A model generated the notes under the pieces. The model saw only the letters and a program-made list of their open reading frames with translations. It was not told the DNA's origin and searched no databases. A program made the position numbers and the translations under genes. This document shows, one piece after another, positions 11,071 to 23,600 of a stretch of 64,000 bases of DNA. Source of the stretch: Bathymodiolus brooksi. Lineage: Eukaryota > Mollusca > Bivalvia > Mytilida > Modiolidae. Location: assembly GCA_963680875.1 (NCBI GenBank), contig OY804590.1, positions 25,110,640 through 25,174,639 on the forward strand, read 5' to 3'. Position 1 is the first letter of the stretch, and the number at the start of each line of letters is the position of its first letter.

Positions 11071-11785
11071 ATTGCCAAAACTGGTGTAATATTACCTTAA
11101 ATGTATAAAAATTGTGGAAAAAAACCAACAGCACATAGTCAACATATTTTACATGTGGATGCTTAGTATAACATTAAAAGAAAGAAATACAAAACGGTTT
11201 ATGCAGAATTGGCATTCACCAAAGTCACCTTCGACAGAATGGTCATGATTTGTTTTATAGAACTTGTAATGATTTCTTTATTTGCTATATGCAGTTGGAT
11301 TATTTCAATATTCAAAGAGTGTTTGATCAAAAGTAGGAACTCACTGTTTATATGCTCATAAGTTGTCTTTTAATGCCTGAAAATTTTTCAGAAGTAGAAA
11401 AAGTTGCACAATGTACGCCATATTCGCAATGTTTTTAAGTTCTGAGGTATATTTTCAACATTTTTAAATTAAATAACGCTATATATATGCCGCGAGTACC
11501 TAGTCTATTCCATTAACATCATGTTGTACTATTTATTTTTAAAATTTTGTTATTTAAAACAAAAGATCTGAATTCTATCAAAAATAATGTGGAATCATAC
11601 AAAACCGGAAACTTTCTCTCCCATTATTAGAAGTGTATGATGTCTATGTGAAAACATCATCTTATATAGATATCAAGTAACTCTTGTTGTTTTGGATTAA
11701 TTTTTGTTTTCAAATAATATATTAAAGGACACTAAGAAATTTTGATGAGAAAAAAAAATTAATAAAATAAAAATTGGAAACCGCA
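11071..11785. other. No gene recognised
   Basis: AT-rich; no family recognised, no frame with domain features. Confidence 0.5.
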
Positions 11786-12108
11786 TCGGTAGCGCTATGA
11801 TTAGCGTGCTCGCCTCGAGTGCGATATATTGTGGGTTCGAGCCCCGGTCGGGTAAAACCAAAGAATATACAATTTGAATTTGTTGCTTCTCTGCTAAGAT
11901 CAGAATCGGAATAATGTGTCCGAGTGGAGCGAAATATTTACCCGCGGACTGTAGTTTCAGTGAGCTAGCACTATACAAATCCAACTGAGCGTGTTGGTCT
12001 AGAACAAAGCGGACGTCATCATCATCTCATTGAAAATTAACTTGATCTCACCATGATATTGCTGAAAAATTGCTGAATTGGCGTTAAACAATTATCACTC
12101 ACTCACTT
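11786..12108 (+). mobile_element. SINE family B, near full-length
   Basis: Head GGTAGCGCTATGATTAGCGT with B box GTGGGTTCGAGCCCCGGTCG, middle GGAATAATGTGTCCGAGTGG, and tail TTGGCGTTAAACAATTATCA ending in CACTCACTCACT. This copy is the reference for the split copy at 1912-2945. Confidence 0.85.
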
Positions 12109-14379
12109 AGAGAATTGGCATATCGAGTGTACCCTTTCAGTTTGATTAGCGTTATAATGAACCTTTAGTATGCAACTGTTTGTTTGTTCAGTATATATTA
12201 CAAAAACCGGTCCAATACATGGCAAACGCACGCTGTTTAATATTTTGATTGTACATTTTGCTATGATATTCTAGTTTTGTTTTACTTGCATTTCAGGTAG
12301 AGTTGAATACTGGAAGCATTTCGCCATTTGGTTGTTTCTACTGTCAAACGACATTCTTGAATTTTACAATATAATATAAATGTACCAATCAAATTGTCTG
12401 AAGCTAATATTTACAAATAAAATTAGGGTAATCGCAAGATTGAAACATAAGATGTTTTAATAGAATTTCTTCGTCGTCCCGTTACTGTTTTTTTTTATCC
12501 TGCACCCTTCTATTTGAGCAGTTGCATTGACCGGATATTTTTTGTTAAATTTGGTTACTGACCAAGATACCTGATTCATGTTGAGCGACGATACGAAACA
12601 GTAACAGCATTTATGCTTATAAGATTATAAGCGCGGACTTCACCGAGGACACAATCAAAAACGAAAAGAACGACGCTTGTTTCTGCTCTTTTTAGACAAT
12701 TTGACAGTTGCTTTGGGGCTTTTGACATACCACGATAGATACAATATACGTATATTGACGGAAAATATATAACTCATTTCCACTCGCTGTGAAACAGGTA
12801 CGAAAAATTCGTCAAAACTCGTATATATAAATTTTATATTTTCGACAATGTATGGATATTGTCTATTTATTTTCTCCCTCGTTTCACTCCTCAGAATGTT
12901 TTTTTTTTTTTTTTATTAATTAAAATAATGTAATACAAATAAGACTCGACACAGTGTAGGATTGTGCGTTCATTACAAGATCGCATAGCATTTATTATAA
13001 ACGTATATCAACATAGCAAATTCATTCAGTCTGTTAATTCTACCCCTACAAAATGCAAAATATATACGAGTAGTTAAAATTCTTTTGGCATTAATCTGAG
13101 TGAATGGGCGGGGGACTATGACATCCAAATCACGAACTTTTGTCGTATTGCAACTTGTAACGAACGTCACATTAATCGAGTACACCTTAACATTTTCTTT
13201 ATATACATGTACTAACTGCCAAAATCGTTCGTGCGGAAAGGAATTCAATAATACAGCCTTTATTAATTTGCATATCTATAACGTTTATGTAAACATTATA
13301 CTGTGGAGAAATTTAAATATCAATGAGTATAAAATTCAAATATTGTATTATAAAAAGAATCTCCCACTACTCAATTGATACGCCTGGACAGCGACCGCAA
13401 GTGAATGTAGCGTATTGAGTGCCAGATGTGATGTCAGTTCCACAAAAAACATAAAAAAAATCAAGTGTTCGCGACGGTAGTAATTTAACATAGAAATAAC
13501 GATTTTTTTTTATTGTACAAAGTAGCTGAAATTAGAAGCAATGGCGATTATTCATACTATGGATCAGGATTTATCACTTTTGAGGTATTTCCTAATCATA
13601 ACTATTGTTAAATTGCAATATAATGATAAATAATAATACCATCAGTCGTATTTACATACTGACAAATCCGGTCCTTATAAATGACACAACCGGTTTCACT
13701 ACATGTTTACAATTTGACAAAGCCGGGTTTCAAAAACATCTGTTGACATCAAGTTTTAGGCTATGTCTAGTTACTAATTGACTTTTTCCCAACAAAATAA
13801 TCTCTCTAAGTAAAATAAATCATTCATTAATAATTTTTCTTTTTTGGCAACATTTCATTCATTTGTAAATGCGAGATATAGCGATATTTCAATTGATTAT
13901 AATGATTTTGATGCCGGATTCCTTATAACTTTTAGAAAAAATATAATTTTACACTGCAAAAAGCAATGATATTTGGACAAACAATGACAATAATAATAAT
14001 AACAATCATAAAGCATCATAATTCAAAACATTATATACCAGTATACAGTATATTCATAAAAACTGACGATAATCGTCTGTGTCTTCTTTAAAAATACCGC
14101 TTTATAATATCCCGGATGTTGTCGAAACATTTTCAATCGAAGCTCTTTGACGACAGTGGTCATGCATGCAAACAATTAAATGTTCAGTTTGTTTCTTTAC
14201 AGAAACAGATAAATGAACTTTCCCGATCAAGCACTGAACTCCGAACTTCATTAATGCTATGTCCTGATTTATTATGTTAGACAGTTGTGGTAATCCTTAG
14301 TTTACTTTTAGAGTAGATGCTTTCTTTCCTCTATCACTGCCACGACTTTTACCGGACTTGACTGTACATATGAGTAACA
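12109..14379. other. No gene recognised
   Basis: AT-rich, with an 18-20-base T run near 12900. Overlapping open frames at 12973-13378 lack domains and show no splice context. No repeat family recognised. Confidence 0.5.
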
Positions 14380-14690
14380 CGGCGGATATCTTATAAGAAG
14401 CAGGAACTGCCTACACTTCGCAAGCATCTGAGTTCCTGCCCGGTTTTTTTTGTGGGGTCCGTGTTGCTCATCTTTTTAGTTTTTTGTGTTGTCCTATTAT
14501 GTGTCTTTACGTTCTTTTTTTTAGGAGGGCTCATGTTTTATTTACGTTATTTTTGTTTGTTTGTGCATTGTGGTGTCCAACACATATTGTGCTTTGTTTT
14601 TGTTTTGTTTTTCTTCGTGTTGCCAGTTTCTCTGGATTGTCCATTTTTGATTGCCCCTTCGGTATTCTCTAACGTTTATTTCACATATTG
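14380..14690 (+). mobile_element. Penelope-like 3' fragment joined to dispersed repeat D
   Basis: GAAGCAGGAACTGCCTACAC and TGAGTTCCTGCCCGGTTTTT are 3' UTR landmarks of the Penelope-like family. GGTGTCCAACACATATTGTG, CCAGTTTCTCTGGATTGTCC and TTCGGTATTCTCTAACGTTT mark a second dispersed repeat (D). Open frames here are chance. Confidence 0.55.
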
Positions 14691-15114
14691 CAGTGAGCCA
14701 AATACACCCTTGAATTGATTTCCCAGTAATCATTTGGGGTACTTATTTCTGATTTCACCAAAAACGGACAATATGTTTTGAAAACAGTGAAAGCTTAAAG
14801 ATCATAAAATATTAGACCCTTGCATGTTGTAGACGTATTTAAAATTTCCAACCCTTGAATAATAAGTGCGAAAATACACATTTAACGTTGACGAAAGACA
14901 TATATCTACCTGTGAGATTTGTCTGCCGGGTGATGGCTTTGTCGAACGTTTCCTACATGTAAATCGTTATGAATTCTTTTATGAATACGTCATCTACATA
15001 GTCATTGAATATCATATAAATAATATATGATTTCATTGACGAAAATAAATAAAAAACGAAAAAATATAATGACTTGACTCTTTCGAAACGTGTTTTACGT
15101 CAGTTATCTTTGAC

Positions 15115-15400
15115 AGTAACTCATCTTTTTAAATTTGTTTGTGTTGTTTATGTGTCTTTACGTTCTGAGTTCCGTGTTGTGATGCCCGTTACGATTTCCG
15201 CATAATAACGATGTTCGGTTCGGCTTTACCTCCAGTTGTCTTATTTATGTTATTTGTGCTTGATTGCATATAGTGGTCTCCAACACATGTTGTGTTGTGT
15301 TTTATTTTGTTTTTCTTCGTCTTGTGTACCCTATGTAGCCAGTTTCTCTGGATTTTCCTTTTTTGATTGCCCCTTCGGTGTTCTCTAACGTTTATGTACC
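15115..15400 (+). repeat. Dispersed repeat D
   Basis: About 285 bp with landmarks TTATGTGTCTTTACGTTCTG, TTTACCTCCAGTTGTCTTAT, CCAGTTTCTCTGGATTTTCC and CCCTTCGGTGTTCTCTAACG. The same block occurs inverted at 33480-33770. Confidence 0.65.
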
Positions 15401-15734
15401 ACAGTAAGCAATATTCCCTTTTAATACTACCACGGCAATCATTAGGTCGCTTAATTTGGATTGAATTCACATGTTCAGGGGGGTAAGCAGCATGTAAACA
15501 TAAGTAAGATTGCCAATTCATTCACATTAACTGTCCTATAACACCTTTATTGGTGAGCTTTCACGGGGATTCCGTAGTAACAGATGCTTGTTCATATAAA
15601 TTGAAATCGTCAGTTTATTGAATGACTACTACCGGTTAACAGTATTTTGATGATAACTTAAGTAAGAGTTAAATCCAAGTGGTATGTTATTAATAATTAA
15701 TAGCTGGTCTTTCAATTCATAATTATGTTGCTAA

Positions 15735-16360
15735 GAAGAGTTTGAAGATATCAAAGGGGTAATACAAATCCGTAAATCGAAGGACAGACAACACAATGGC
15801 CAAACGCAAAAGGATAAAAGCGCAAACAACGATCAACAAAAGACTACACAGAAAACTAAAGATTGAGCAAAACGAATCCTACTAAAAGCCAGGGGATAAC
15901 TCATGTGCCTCAGAAGATTAAGCAGTTCCTGATCCACTAATGACACCCATCGTGTTACTCTAGTTACAAAAAAAAGGATTGTAAAGGGATTAAGACAAGT
16001 GGAACATATCCGTTGTCATTTGTGACACAGATATTCCGTAAAGGTTAACCAGCTGAGATGGTGACCGTAAACTTCCGATGTGGTGACTTCAACTTGACCA
16101 ATAGGAACTCTTGGTTCAGTAGCTTCCCCGTAAGCTGCAAGGAAATCCTGATCGGAACCACGAGCTCTGGAATGGAATATCGGATCATCAGAGAGATGTA
16201 TACTCCATATGCAGGTGCTATGCTTCTGGAATCTTGCTACATATAAATGGAAAGTTCACAATGGGAAAATTGAAATCATCTCTTTTGACGTAGTTTTGAT
16301 CTTAACCGGTCATTGCTGTCAATTTCGAGGTGTTTGTCAAGATATGAAGCATGCCTAGCT
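15735..16360 (-). pseudogene. Penelope-like element: C-terminal coding remnant and 3' UTR
   Basis: Reading minus from 16360: DAARHASYLDKHLEIDSNDR, then a frame with FNFPIVNFPFICSKIPEA, the region after the reverse transcriptase of Penelope-like proteins. The 3' UTR ends near 15735 (GTTTGAAGATATCAAAGGGG on plus). Frameshifts and stops abound. It is the same family as the copy at 61583-63872. Confidence 0.65.
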
Positions 16361-17479
16361 GCGTCTGTGGTATCATTTTATTCTTTTATTATTAACTTTT
16401 GATATATATTCCAGAAACGCGTCGTGCGCAGTAAATTTGATATCTACATGTTTGCTATTGAAGTAAGGACAAACTTTCACTGATTTATGAAACTAGATGC
16501 ATAATGTATGCTTTGCACACCACGGAATATAATTGCTATAGAAACGTAGATTTCAAATTTAGTGCGCACGGCGTTAGTGATAAGTTCTGTGAGCGGCGCA
16601 ATGATTTTCCCGGAGGGTATAAATACAGCGTCGATTGAACGCTTTGGAATATTGTATCTGACTGTTGTCCATTATATATCAATCCGAGCTAAATTGACCA
16701 AGTACAAGATACATATAACAATTATCTGAGACAATTATATCAACTTCATTTTTTCAACATCAATTTTGGAATAAGATAATGGAGTCAAAGTCGATATCAG
16801 GGAGCTGGGATTCTTGTAAATACTTGTCGTTCTACTAGCAAGAGGTCGCAATGTGTTATCTAGGCACAGGGACTTGCTCCCGGCCACTAAATTTGCCCCA
16901 CTGACTTGTTTTACTGTCAATGTATTAACCACTTAAAAATCACAAGGGAGGACGCCATTACTAACCCTTCCTCGCTTCAACTCCTTCTAATTTTATTTCT
17001 CTTCAATTTCTCACCCTATCGCTTGTACGGATCTTTTTGTTAATCCATTTTGCATTGATTTGTCACATAATTTATCCTTTGGGCACCTTAATACCCAACT
17101 AAATATCGATCTAAACATCGAAAAGTTCAAATCCTATACATTTCTTGGGATACAAAGCGAGAGTTGAAATCATGCAGTTTTATCAGACGTTCGGAAATTT
17201 TCGGATCCTTTCATACAATGATAAGATAAAGTCAACGTTTTGCATCCCAGGAAATGTAGGATTTGAACATTTCGATGTTTTTTGTTTTTGTTTTTTTGCT
17301 TTTTTTCGCCATTGAGTTGTCTCTCCTTCGTTTTACGAATTCTGATTACCCTTTTGGTATCTTCAAACTCTTCTTCTATTTAGCTATGTGACGAAGGCCT
17401 CTGGTTTTGTATAGAAAGTATTTAACTAAGTGTTTTGTTTTTGTATAAATTGATAGTGTCTATGTTGTCATGACACAGG
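16361..17479. other. Region downstream of the lectin-like gene, no gene recognised
   Basis: A dispersed motif CCAGAAACGCGTCGTGCGCA (16412) recurs at 27903. A Penelope-like 3' end in plus orientation covers about 17280-17375. A minus frame at 16932-16735 has no recognised domain. Confidence 0.45.
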
Positions 17480-17508
17480 GCTGACATGAAATAGTAAATA
17501 CAAGGTGA

Positions 17509-17514
17509 TTTATT
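17509..17514 (-). terminator. Polyadenylation signal of the lectin-like gene
   Basis: AATAAA on the minus strand about 66 bases downstream of the predicted stop. It is followed 30-40 bases on by a TG-rich stretch (TGTCAGCCCTGTGTC), as expected downstream of a cleavage site. Cleavage would fall near 17480-17500. Confidence 0.65.
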
Positions 17515-17579
17515 GAAAAATGAAATCTTTTCCCAGTTATTGTCTGTTTTCTGTTGAAGATATACAACCGCAGTTAACT

Positions 17580-17615
17580 TCAGCCTGTACCTGCTGTACA
17601 AAAGCATTCTCCAGT
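17580..17615 (-). CDS. Lectin-like gene, last coding exon
   Basis: Acceptor ctttccttatag| at 17617-17616. It enters in phase 0, as exon 6 demands, and encodes TGECFCTAGTG followed by TGA (17582-17580). A canonical AATAAA lies about 66 bases after the stop. The exon is short and was found by phase, acceptor and polyadenylation signal together, so it is a little less certain than exons 1-6. Confidence 0.72.
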   Translation of the reverse strand, partial: TGECFCTAGTG

Positions 17616-20600
17616 CTATAAGGAAAGGTATATTCAATATAAAACTGGGTTATTACACTTGTAAAAGAAAAGATGTGATCATTACTTATATTATATGAGC
17701 TTATTGTTGTGGATTTGAAGGTTCTCTGTTACCATGATTTTATCTTAGTATGATTTATATAGCTGTGCAATCAGACCTTATCACCGCTCTAAAGTTATGA
17801 CTCCCAACATCCGCGCATGTCGGTGGTTAACATCGGGTATATCCGGTTTCTTCCACCATTAAATAAAGCTGACCGCCACGATATTACTGAAATATTCGTG
17901 AAAGTTGCGTTTCTCCCATAATATATTATATCGAGCTTGCTGTCGTTTGAACCACCACGATATAACTGAACTATTGTTGAAAGTGTTGTTAAACACCATA
18001 AACCTAGCCTGCTGTTGTATGGTATCTAATTCGTCCTTTTGATTGATACTCTCGTCTGGTTTAGGTACTCTACGTTTATTCCTTATTTTCACTCGGCAAT
18101 CAGAAATGAAGCGGCCATGCAAGTGCTTTCTACGCGTGAAAGTAGAATGCAAATTCTCACTTATATTTGGGTTACCAATTTTGTTGAAAAAATCTTAAAA
18201 ATCATAATCTTGAACTTTATACATAATATATTTAAGAAAAAAAATAAAAAAGGAGATATCAAGTTTAGTGCACACGAAGCGTATCTGGAATAACCTTCAT
18301 CAAGTACGATCAAAGTCGGTTGGAAAACCAAATAACTTAAAAGTTTTGGGAGTAAGTAAACCAAAGGGCCTAAACAGTATCACTAAAATAGACCAAGGTC
18401 ACCTATGTCTGAGTGAGGAGAACCTTGGTTTTAATAATAAAATCAATCAAATATTTTGTGATACTTACAAGACTAAATTCACAAATTATACCCGTCTGTG
18501 TATTTAAACAAGGTGGATTTGCTGGAACAGCCACTCCTGATATTACACCACAGTCAACAATGGTCGGAACGCCTGAAAAAAATAATAAACTTCATGTAAA
18601 TAAATAATTAGGGACTTCGAGTAAGTGATTAACGCGAAGGTAGAAATGTCTTATTATCATACAGTGCATAACATGACAAACAGAGAACAAGTTACTTTAT
18701 GACGATTTGATTTGATTGATTTTTGGTGTTTTAACGCCACTTTCAGCAATATTTCAGCTATATCATGGCGACCAATTTTAGTGGTGGAAGAAGCCAGAGT
18801 ACCAGGAGAGAACCATCGACAATGGGCAAGCAACTGGTAAGCTTTATCACTTACGGCTGCGAGTCGATTGCACCCTTTTTGTAACTGATTTTGTCTGTTT
18901 ATATTATTATGAGTTTTGACTTTCCCTTTGTAAGATTGTTCGGAGTTCGGTAATTTTGTTATTACCCTTATTTACACATCCGGACGCAAACCCACGGCGT
19001 ATTGATGATAGGCTTGTATGAGTTGTTAGGTAATCCAACTACCTGACTCATTGAGCCACCCGGGCCCTACAACTACCTAACACATTGAGCCACCCGGGCC
19101 CTACTTTATGACGAGATGACAAGGACGTCTGCTTAGTAACAGAACAACATGTCGAGCTAGATTTGTCAAGTGCTAACTCATGGAAACGCAAATGCAAAAT
19201 TAACAACTATTGTTTTACCCAAGAGGAGATCGACATAATATTTTCCGAAATCGTGTAGAACAAACCAACCCTTATCTTCGAAGTACACATATGTTTAACC
19301 ATTAGCAGATTGTGAATTGTGATTCTAAACATTGTCAAGATTTAACAAGTTTGAATTTCAACAGATGGCAACATAACATAAGACACAATACATGAAGTAT
19401 TACATCAAGTAACGAGGAAGATAATGACAAGACTTAAAGTAAGTTAAGTAATGACACAGAGTCAAGTAAATTAATACAGAGGCACAGCTTGATTTACAGA
19501 AGTAAGCTAAGTAATGATACAGAGTCACGGTTAGTCTTACAGAAGTAAGTTAAGTAATGACACAGAGTTAAGTAAATTAATACAGAGGCACAGCTTGATT
19601 TACAGAAGTAAGCTAAGTAATGACTTAAAGTATGTTAAGTAATGACACAGAGTCACGGCTTGATATGCCGAAGTAAGTTAAGTAAATTGATACTGAGGCA
19701 CGGCCTGATTTACAGAAGTAAATTAAGTAATGACACAGTCACGGCTTGATATACCGAAGCAAGTTAAGTAATGACACAGAGTCACGGCTTGATATGCCGA
19801 AGCAAGTTAAGTAATGACACAGAGTCACGGCTTGATATGCCGAAGCAAGTTAAGTAAATTGATACAGAGGCACGGCTTGATTTACAAAAGTAAGTTAAGT
19901 AATAATACAGAGTCACGGCTAGGCTTACAGAAGTAGGTTAAGTAATGAAACAGAATCACGGCTTGATTTACAGAAGTAAGATAAGTAATGAAACAGAATC
20001 ACGGCTTGATATGCCAAAGTATATTGTAAGATAAATAATGACACAGAGTCACGGCTTGATTTACCAAAGTAAGCTAAGTAATGACACAGAGTCACGGCTT
20101 GATATACAGAAGTAAGTTAAGTAATGATACAGAGTCACGGCTTGATTTACAGAAGTAAGTTAAGTAAAGATACAGAGTAACGACTTGATTTACCGGAGTA
20201 AGTTAAGTAATGATACAGAGTCACGGCTTGATTTACAGAAGTAAGCTAAGTAAGGATACAGAGTCACGGCTTGATATGCCGAAGCAAGTTAAGTAAATTG
20301 ATACAGAGGCACGGCTTGATTTACCAAAGTAAGCTAAGTAATGATACCGAGTAACGGCTTGATTTACCAAAGTAAGTTAAGTAATGACACAGTCACGGCA
20401 TGCTTTACCAAAATAAGTTAAGTAATGATACAGAATCACGGATAGGTTTACCGAAGTAAGTTAAGTAAAGATACAGTCACGGCTTGATGCATAGAAGTAA
20501 GTTAAGTAATGACATAGAGTCAAGGCTTGATTTACCGAAGTAAGTTAAGTAATGATACAGAGTCACGACTTGATTTACAGAAGTAAGTTAAATGTACGAG

Positions 20601-23600
20601 TATAATGTCATTGATTTTGGTGATGTTTTATGGGTTTTTTCAAGGAGTACATTAAAAACATAAATTAACACTAATTATCGATTTTTAAAGTAAAAAGTCC
20701 ATCCATTTAGTTTTATATTCAAGAAAGCACATCTCGAACACCCTAAGGTGACATTTTACTATGAATGCGCAAAGCCTGTTGTCGCCGTCATACGATAATT
20801 TCAACTGCATGATTCTGCTAGAAAAAGAAACAGGAAAGAAGTTTTTACGAATGATAATAAAACAAGAATTACCATAGGTCACCAACATGGCCATTGGATG
20901 GAATTGAAGGAAGCGTTGAGAGTTTAAACTCATGCTGTAGTGCCATTGCGCATGTAGTTCGGAAATTGGGACATGCATAGTTAAAGATGCTGCTGCACAC
21001 ACAAAAAAACAACGAAACTACACGTTTTCTGGTCGAATCTCACCAGACGACGTTATATACTCATGTTTTGAAAGTATATATTAACGACATTATACCTTTA
21101 AGTAATGATACAGAGTCACGGCATTAGACTTACCAAAGTAATTCAAGTCAAGATACAGTCATTGTAATATTTAGTAAAGAACATCGAGTAATGACAAAGA
21201 CCGTCAAAGAGTCAAAGCTAGAGTCACAGAGTAAATTAAGTAATAACACATTGTCACGACAAGACTTACAAAAAGTAATTTAAATCAAGATACAGTCATT
21301 GCAATATTTATTAAAGAACATCAAGTCATGATAAAGAGTCGCAACAAGGCTTACAAAACATAATAAAGGCCTACGCTATGTGCATCTTGAAACGACCGCA
21401 GCAATTTGACAAACTCTTCCTCCTACACGAGTTTTACTGCAATCAATCAAGTTTTACTTAAAAACCATGTGTAATAGAGGAAACCCTTGTTCCAATCAAT
21501 TCAAAGTAAAGAACTACACATAAAAAACAGATGACAAGTAAAGAGAATGGTATATATCCTCCAGATATGAACATTTCTTTATTTGGGCCTCTTTTAGCCC
21601 CTTTTCCATATTGATTAGCTCATTTTCTGGATAACTTTTTAATAATGAGCCATTTTTTGTTTATTAATACTCAGAGTTCGTATATTGTTATTACCCTTAT
21701 ATATCATATATTAATATACATCTAGAAAACAAATTTTGATTTGAAAACTGGATTTCTAAGAATTTGTTTCTTAAGATTTATAGACAATAGACAATAATTT
21801 ATTAGCACAAACGCAATTACAATAATTGGTAAAGTCCGATTGTAATACAATATCAATAAGGATATGTATATATACAATATATACTAAATTAACAACATAA
21901 ATAACAATTTTATGACATAACTGTATTAAGATATACTATCTTTTCTAATTTTTAACAAATTTGATAATTTGCTAATTCGCACCATAATCATTTTGATTTC
22001 ATTGTATCATTATGGAAGTTTGGAATTTTTTTTTATAATATTAAGATACTTTTTTAAATAATATTTCTCTTTCTTTCCTATATTTTTCGCACAGCCAAAG
22101 AAAATGGTTTTCATCTTCAATTTCTAAATCATTGCATATTTTACAAAATCTTTCAGTTCTATTTATTTGAAAATAGCGGCCTTTTTCAATTTCAAGTTTA
22201 TGGGCACAAATTCTAGAAGTCAAACGGACTATATTATATATTATATTAATTTGATTACTAAAATATGAGTGAGAAACCAATAACGGTTGGGAATAACATT
22301 TCCTGAAAATACATGATATAATAAAATTGTTGTTTCGAGGATTATCAGAGTCGCATAGTTACCTCCGTTAGGAAACATAACACCAACTGCCTGCAATCCA
22401 CTGTTATTGCCTATTACAACATCGACGACATTATTAAATGCATCTGAATGTCCAGTAAAAAATGTTCCTGGATTGCCTGAAAGAATATATATTTATTTTT
22501 GTAAATAAAAATGGGCATTTTCGTTTCTATCGCTCTTCTAGATACATTAGAAAAACAATTCGAATAATAAAATGCAGAGCAAAATCTAAAAGATCGCCAG
22601 GGCGGTTCCAAAATCTAATCCTAACATATGCATGGTCGATCATTCCCCTGGCATAGTACAGCTTCGTCACTAAAAAGTAGCGGTATTAAAGGGCTTATAT
22701 CGGCCCTAACCTTACCTCTTAGTCAAATAGGTGTCTTTTATCGGCCCTAATCTTACCTCTTAGTCAAATAGGTTTCTTTTATCGACCCTAACCATACCTC
22801 TTAGTCTAATAGGTTTCTTGTATCGGCCCTAACCTTACCTCTTAGTCAAATAGGTTTATTTTATCGGCTCTAACCTTACCTCTTAGTAAAATAGGTTTGT
22901 TTTACCGGCCCTAACCTTACCTCTTAGTCAAATATGTGTCTTTTATCGGCCCTAACCTTACCTCTTAGTCGAATAGGTTTCTTTCATCGGCCCTCACCTG
23001 ACCTTTTAGTCAAATAGGTTTGTTTTATCGACCCTAACCTTACCTCTTAGTCAAACAGGTTTCTTTTATCGGCCCTAACCTTACCTATTAGTCAAATAGG
23101 TTTCTTGTATCGGCCCTAACCTTACCTCTTAGTCAAATAGGTTTCTTTTACCGACCCTAACCTTACCTCTTAGTCAAATAGGTTTCTTTTATCGGCCCTA
23201 ACATCACCTCTTAGTCCAATAGGTTTCTTTTATTGGCCCTAACCTTACCTCTTAGTCACATAGGTGTCTTTTATCGACCATAACCTTACCTATTAGTCAA
23301 ATAGGTTTCTTGTATCGGCCCTAACCTTACCTCTTAGTCAAATATGTTTCTTGCATCGGCCCTAAGCTTACCTCTTGGTCAAATAGGTTTCTTTTATCGG
23401 CCCTAACCTTACCTCTAAGTCAAATAGGTTTCTTTTATCGGCTCTAACCTTACCTCTTAGTCAAATAGGTTTCTTTTATCGGCCCTAACCTTACCTCTTA
23501 GTCAAATATGTTTCTTTTATCGGCCTTAACCTTACCTCTTAGTCAAATAGGTTTCTTTTATCGACCCTATCCTTACCTCTTAGTCAAATAGGTTTCTTGT

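Noticed and set aside
12973..13378. Two overlapping 90-codon frames on opposite strands
   Set aside because: No domain, no splice or promoter context; length is within chance for AT-rich DNA.
16735..16932. 65-codon minus frame as a further exon
   Set aside because: No domain recognised, no clear splice pair, and the gene already ends with a stop and AATAAA at 17509.
20685..21002. 105-codon minus frame flanked by AG and GT inside the TTAA element, as a cassette exon
   Set aside because: Its phase (ends 0) does not match exon 6 (needs phase 1) and it lies inside a mobile insertion.
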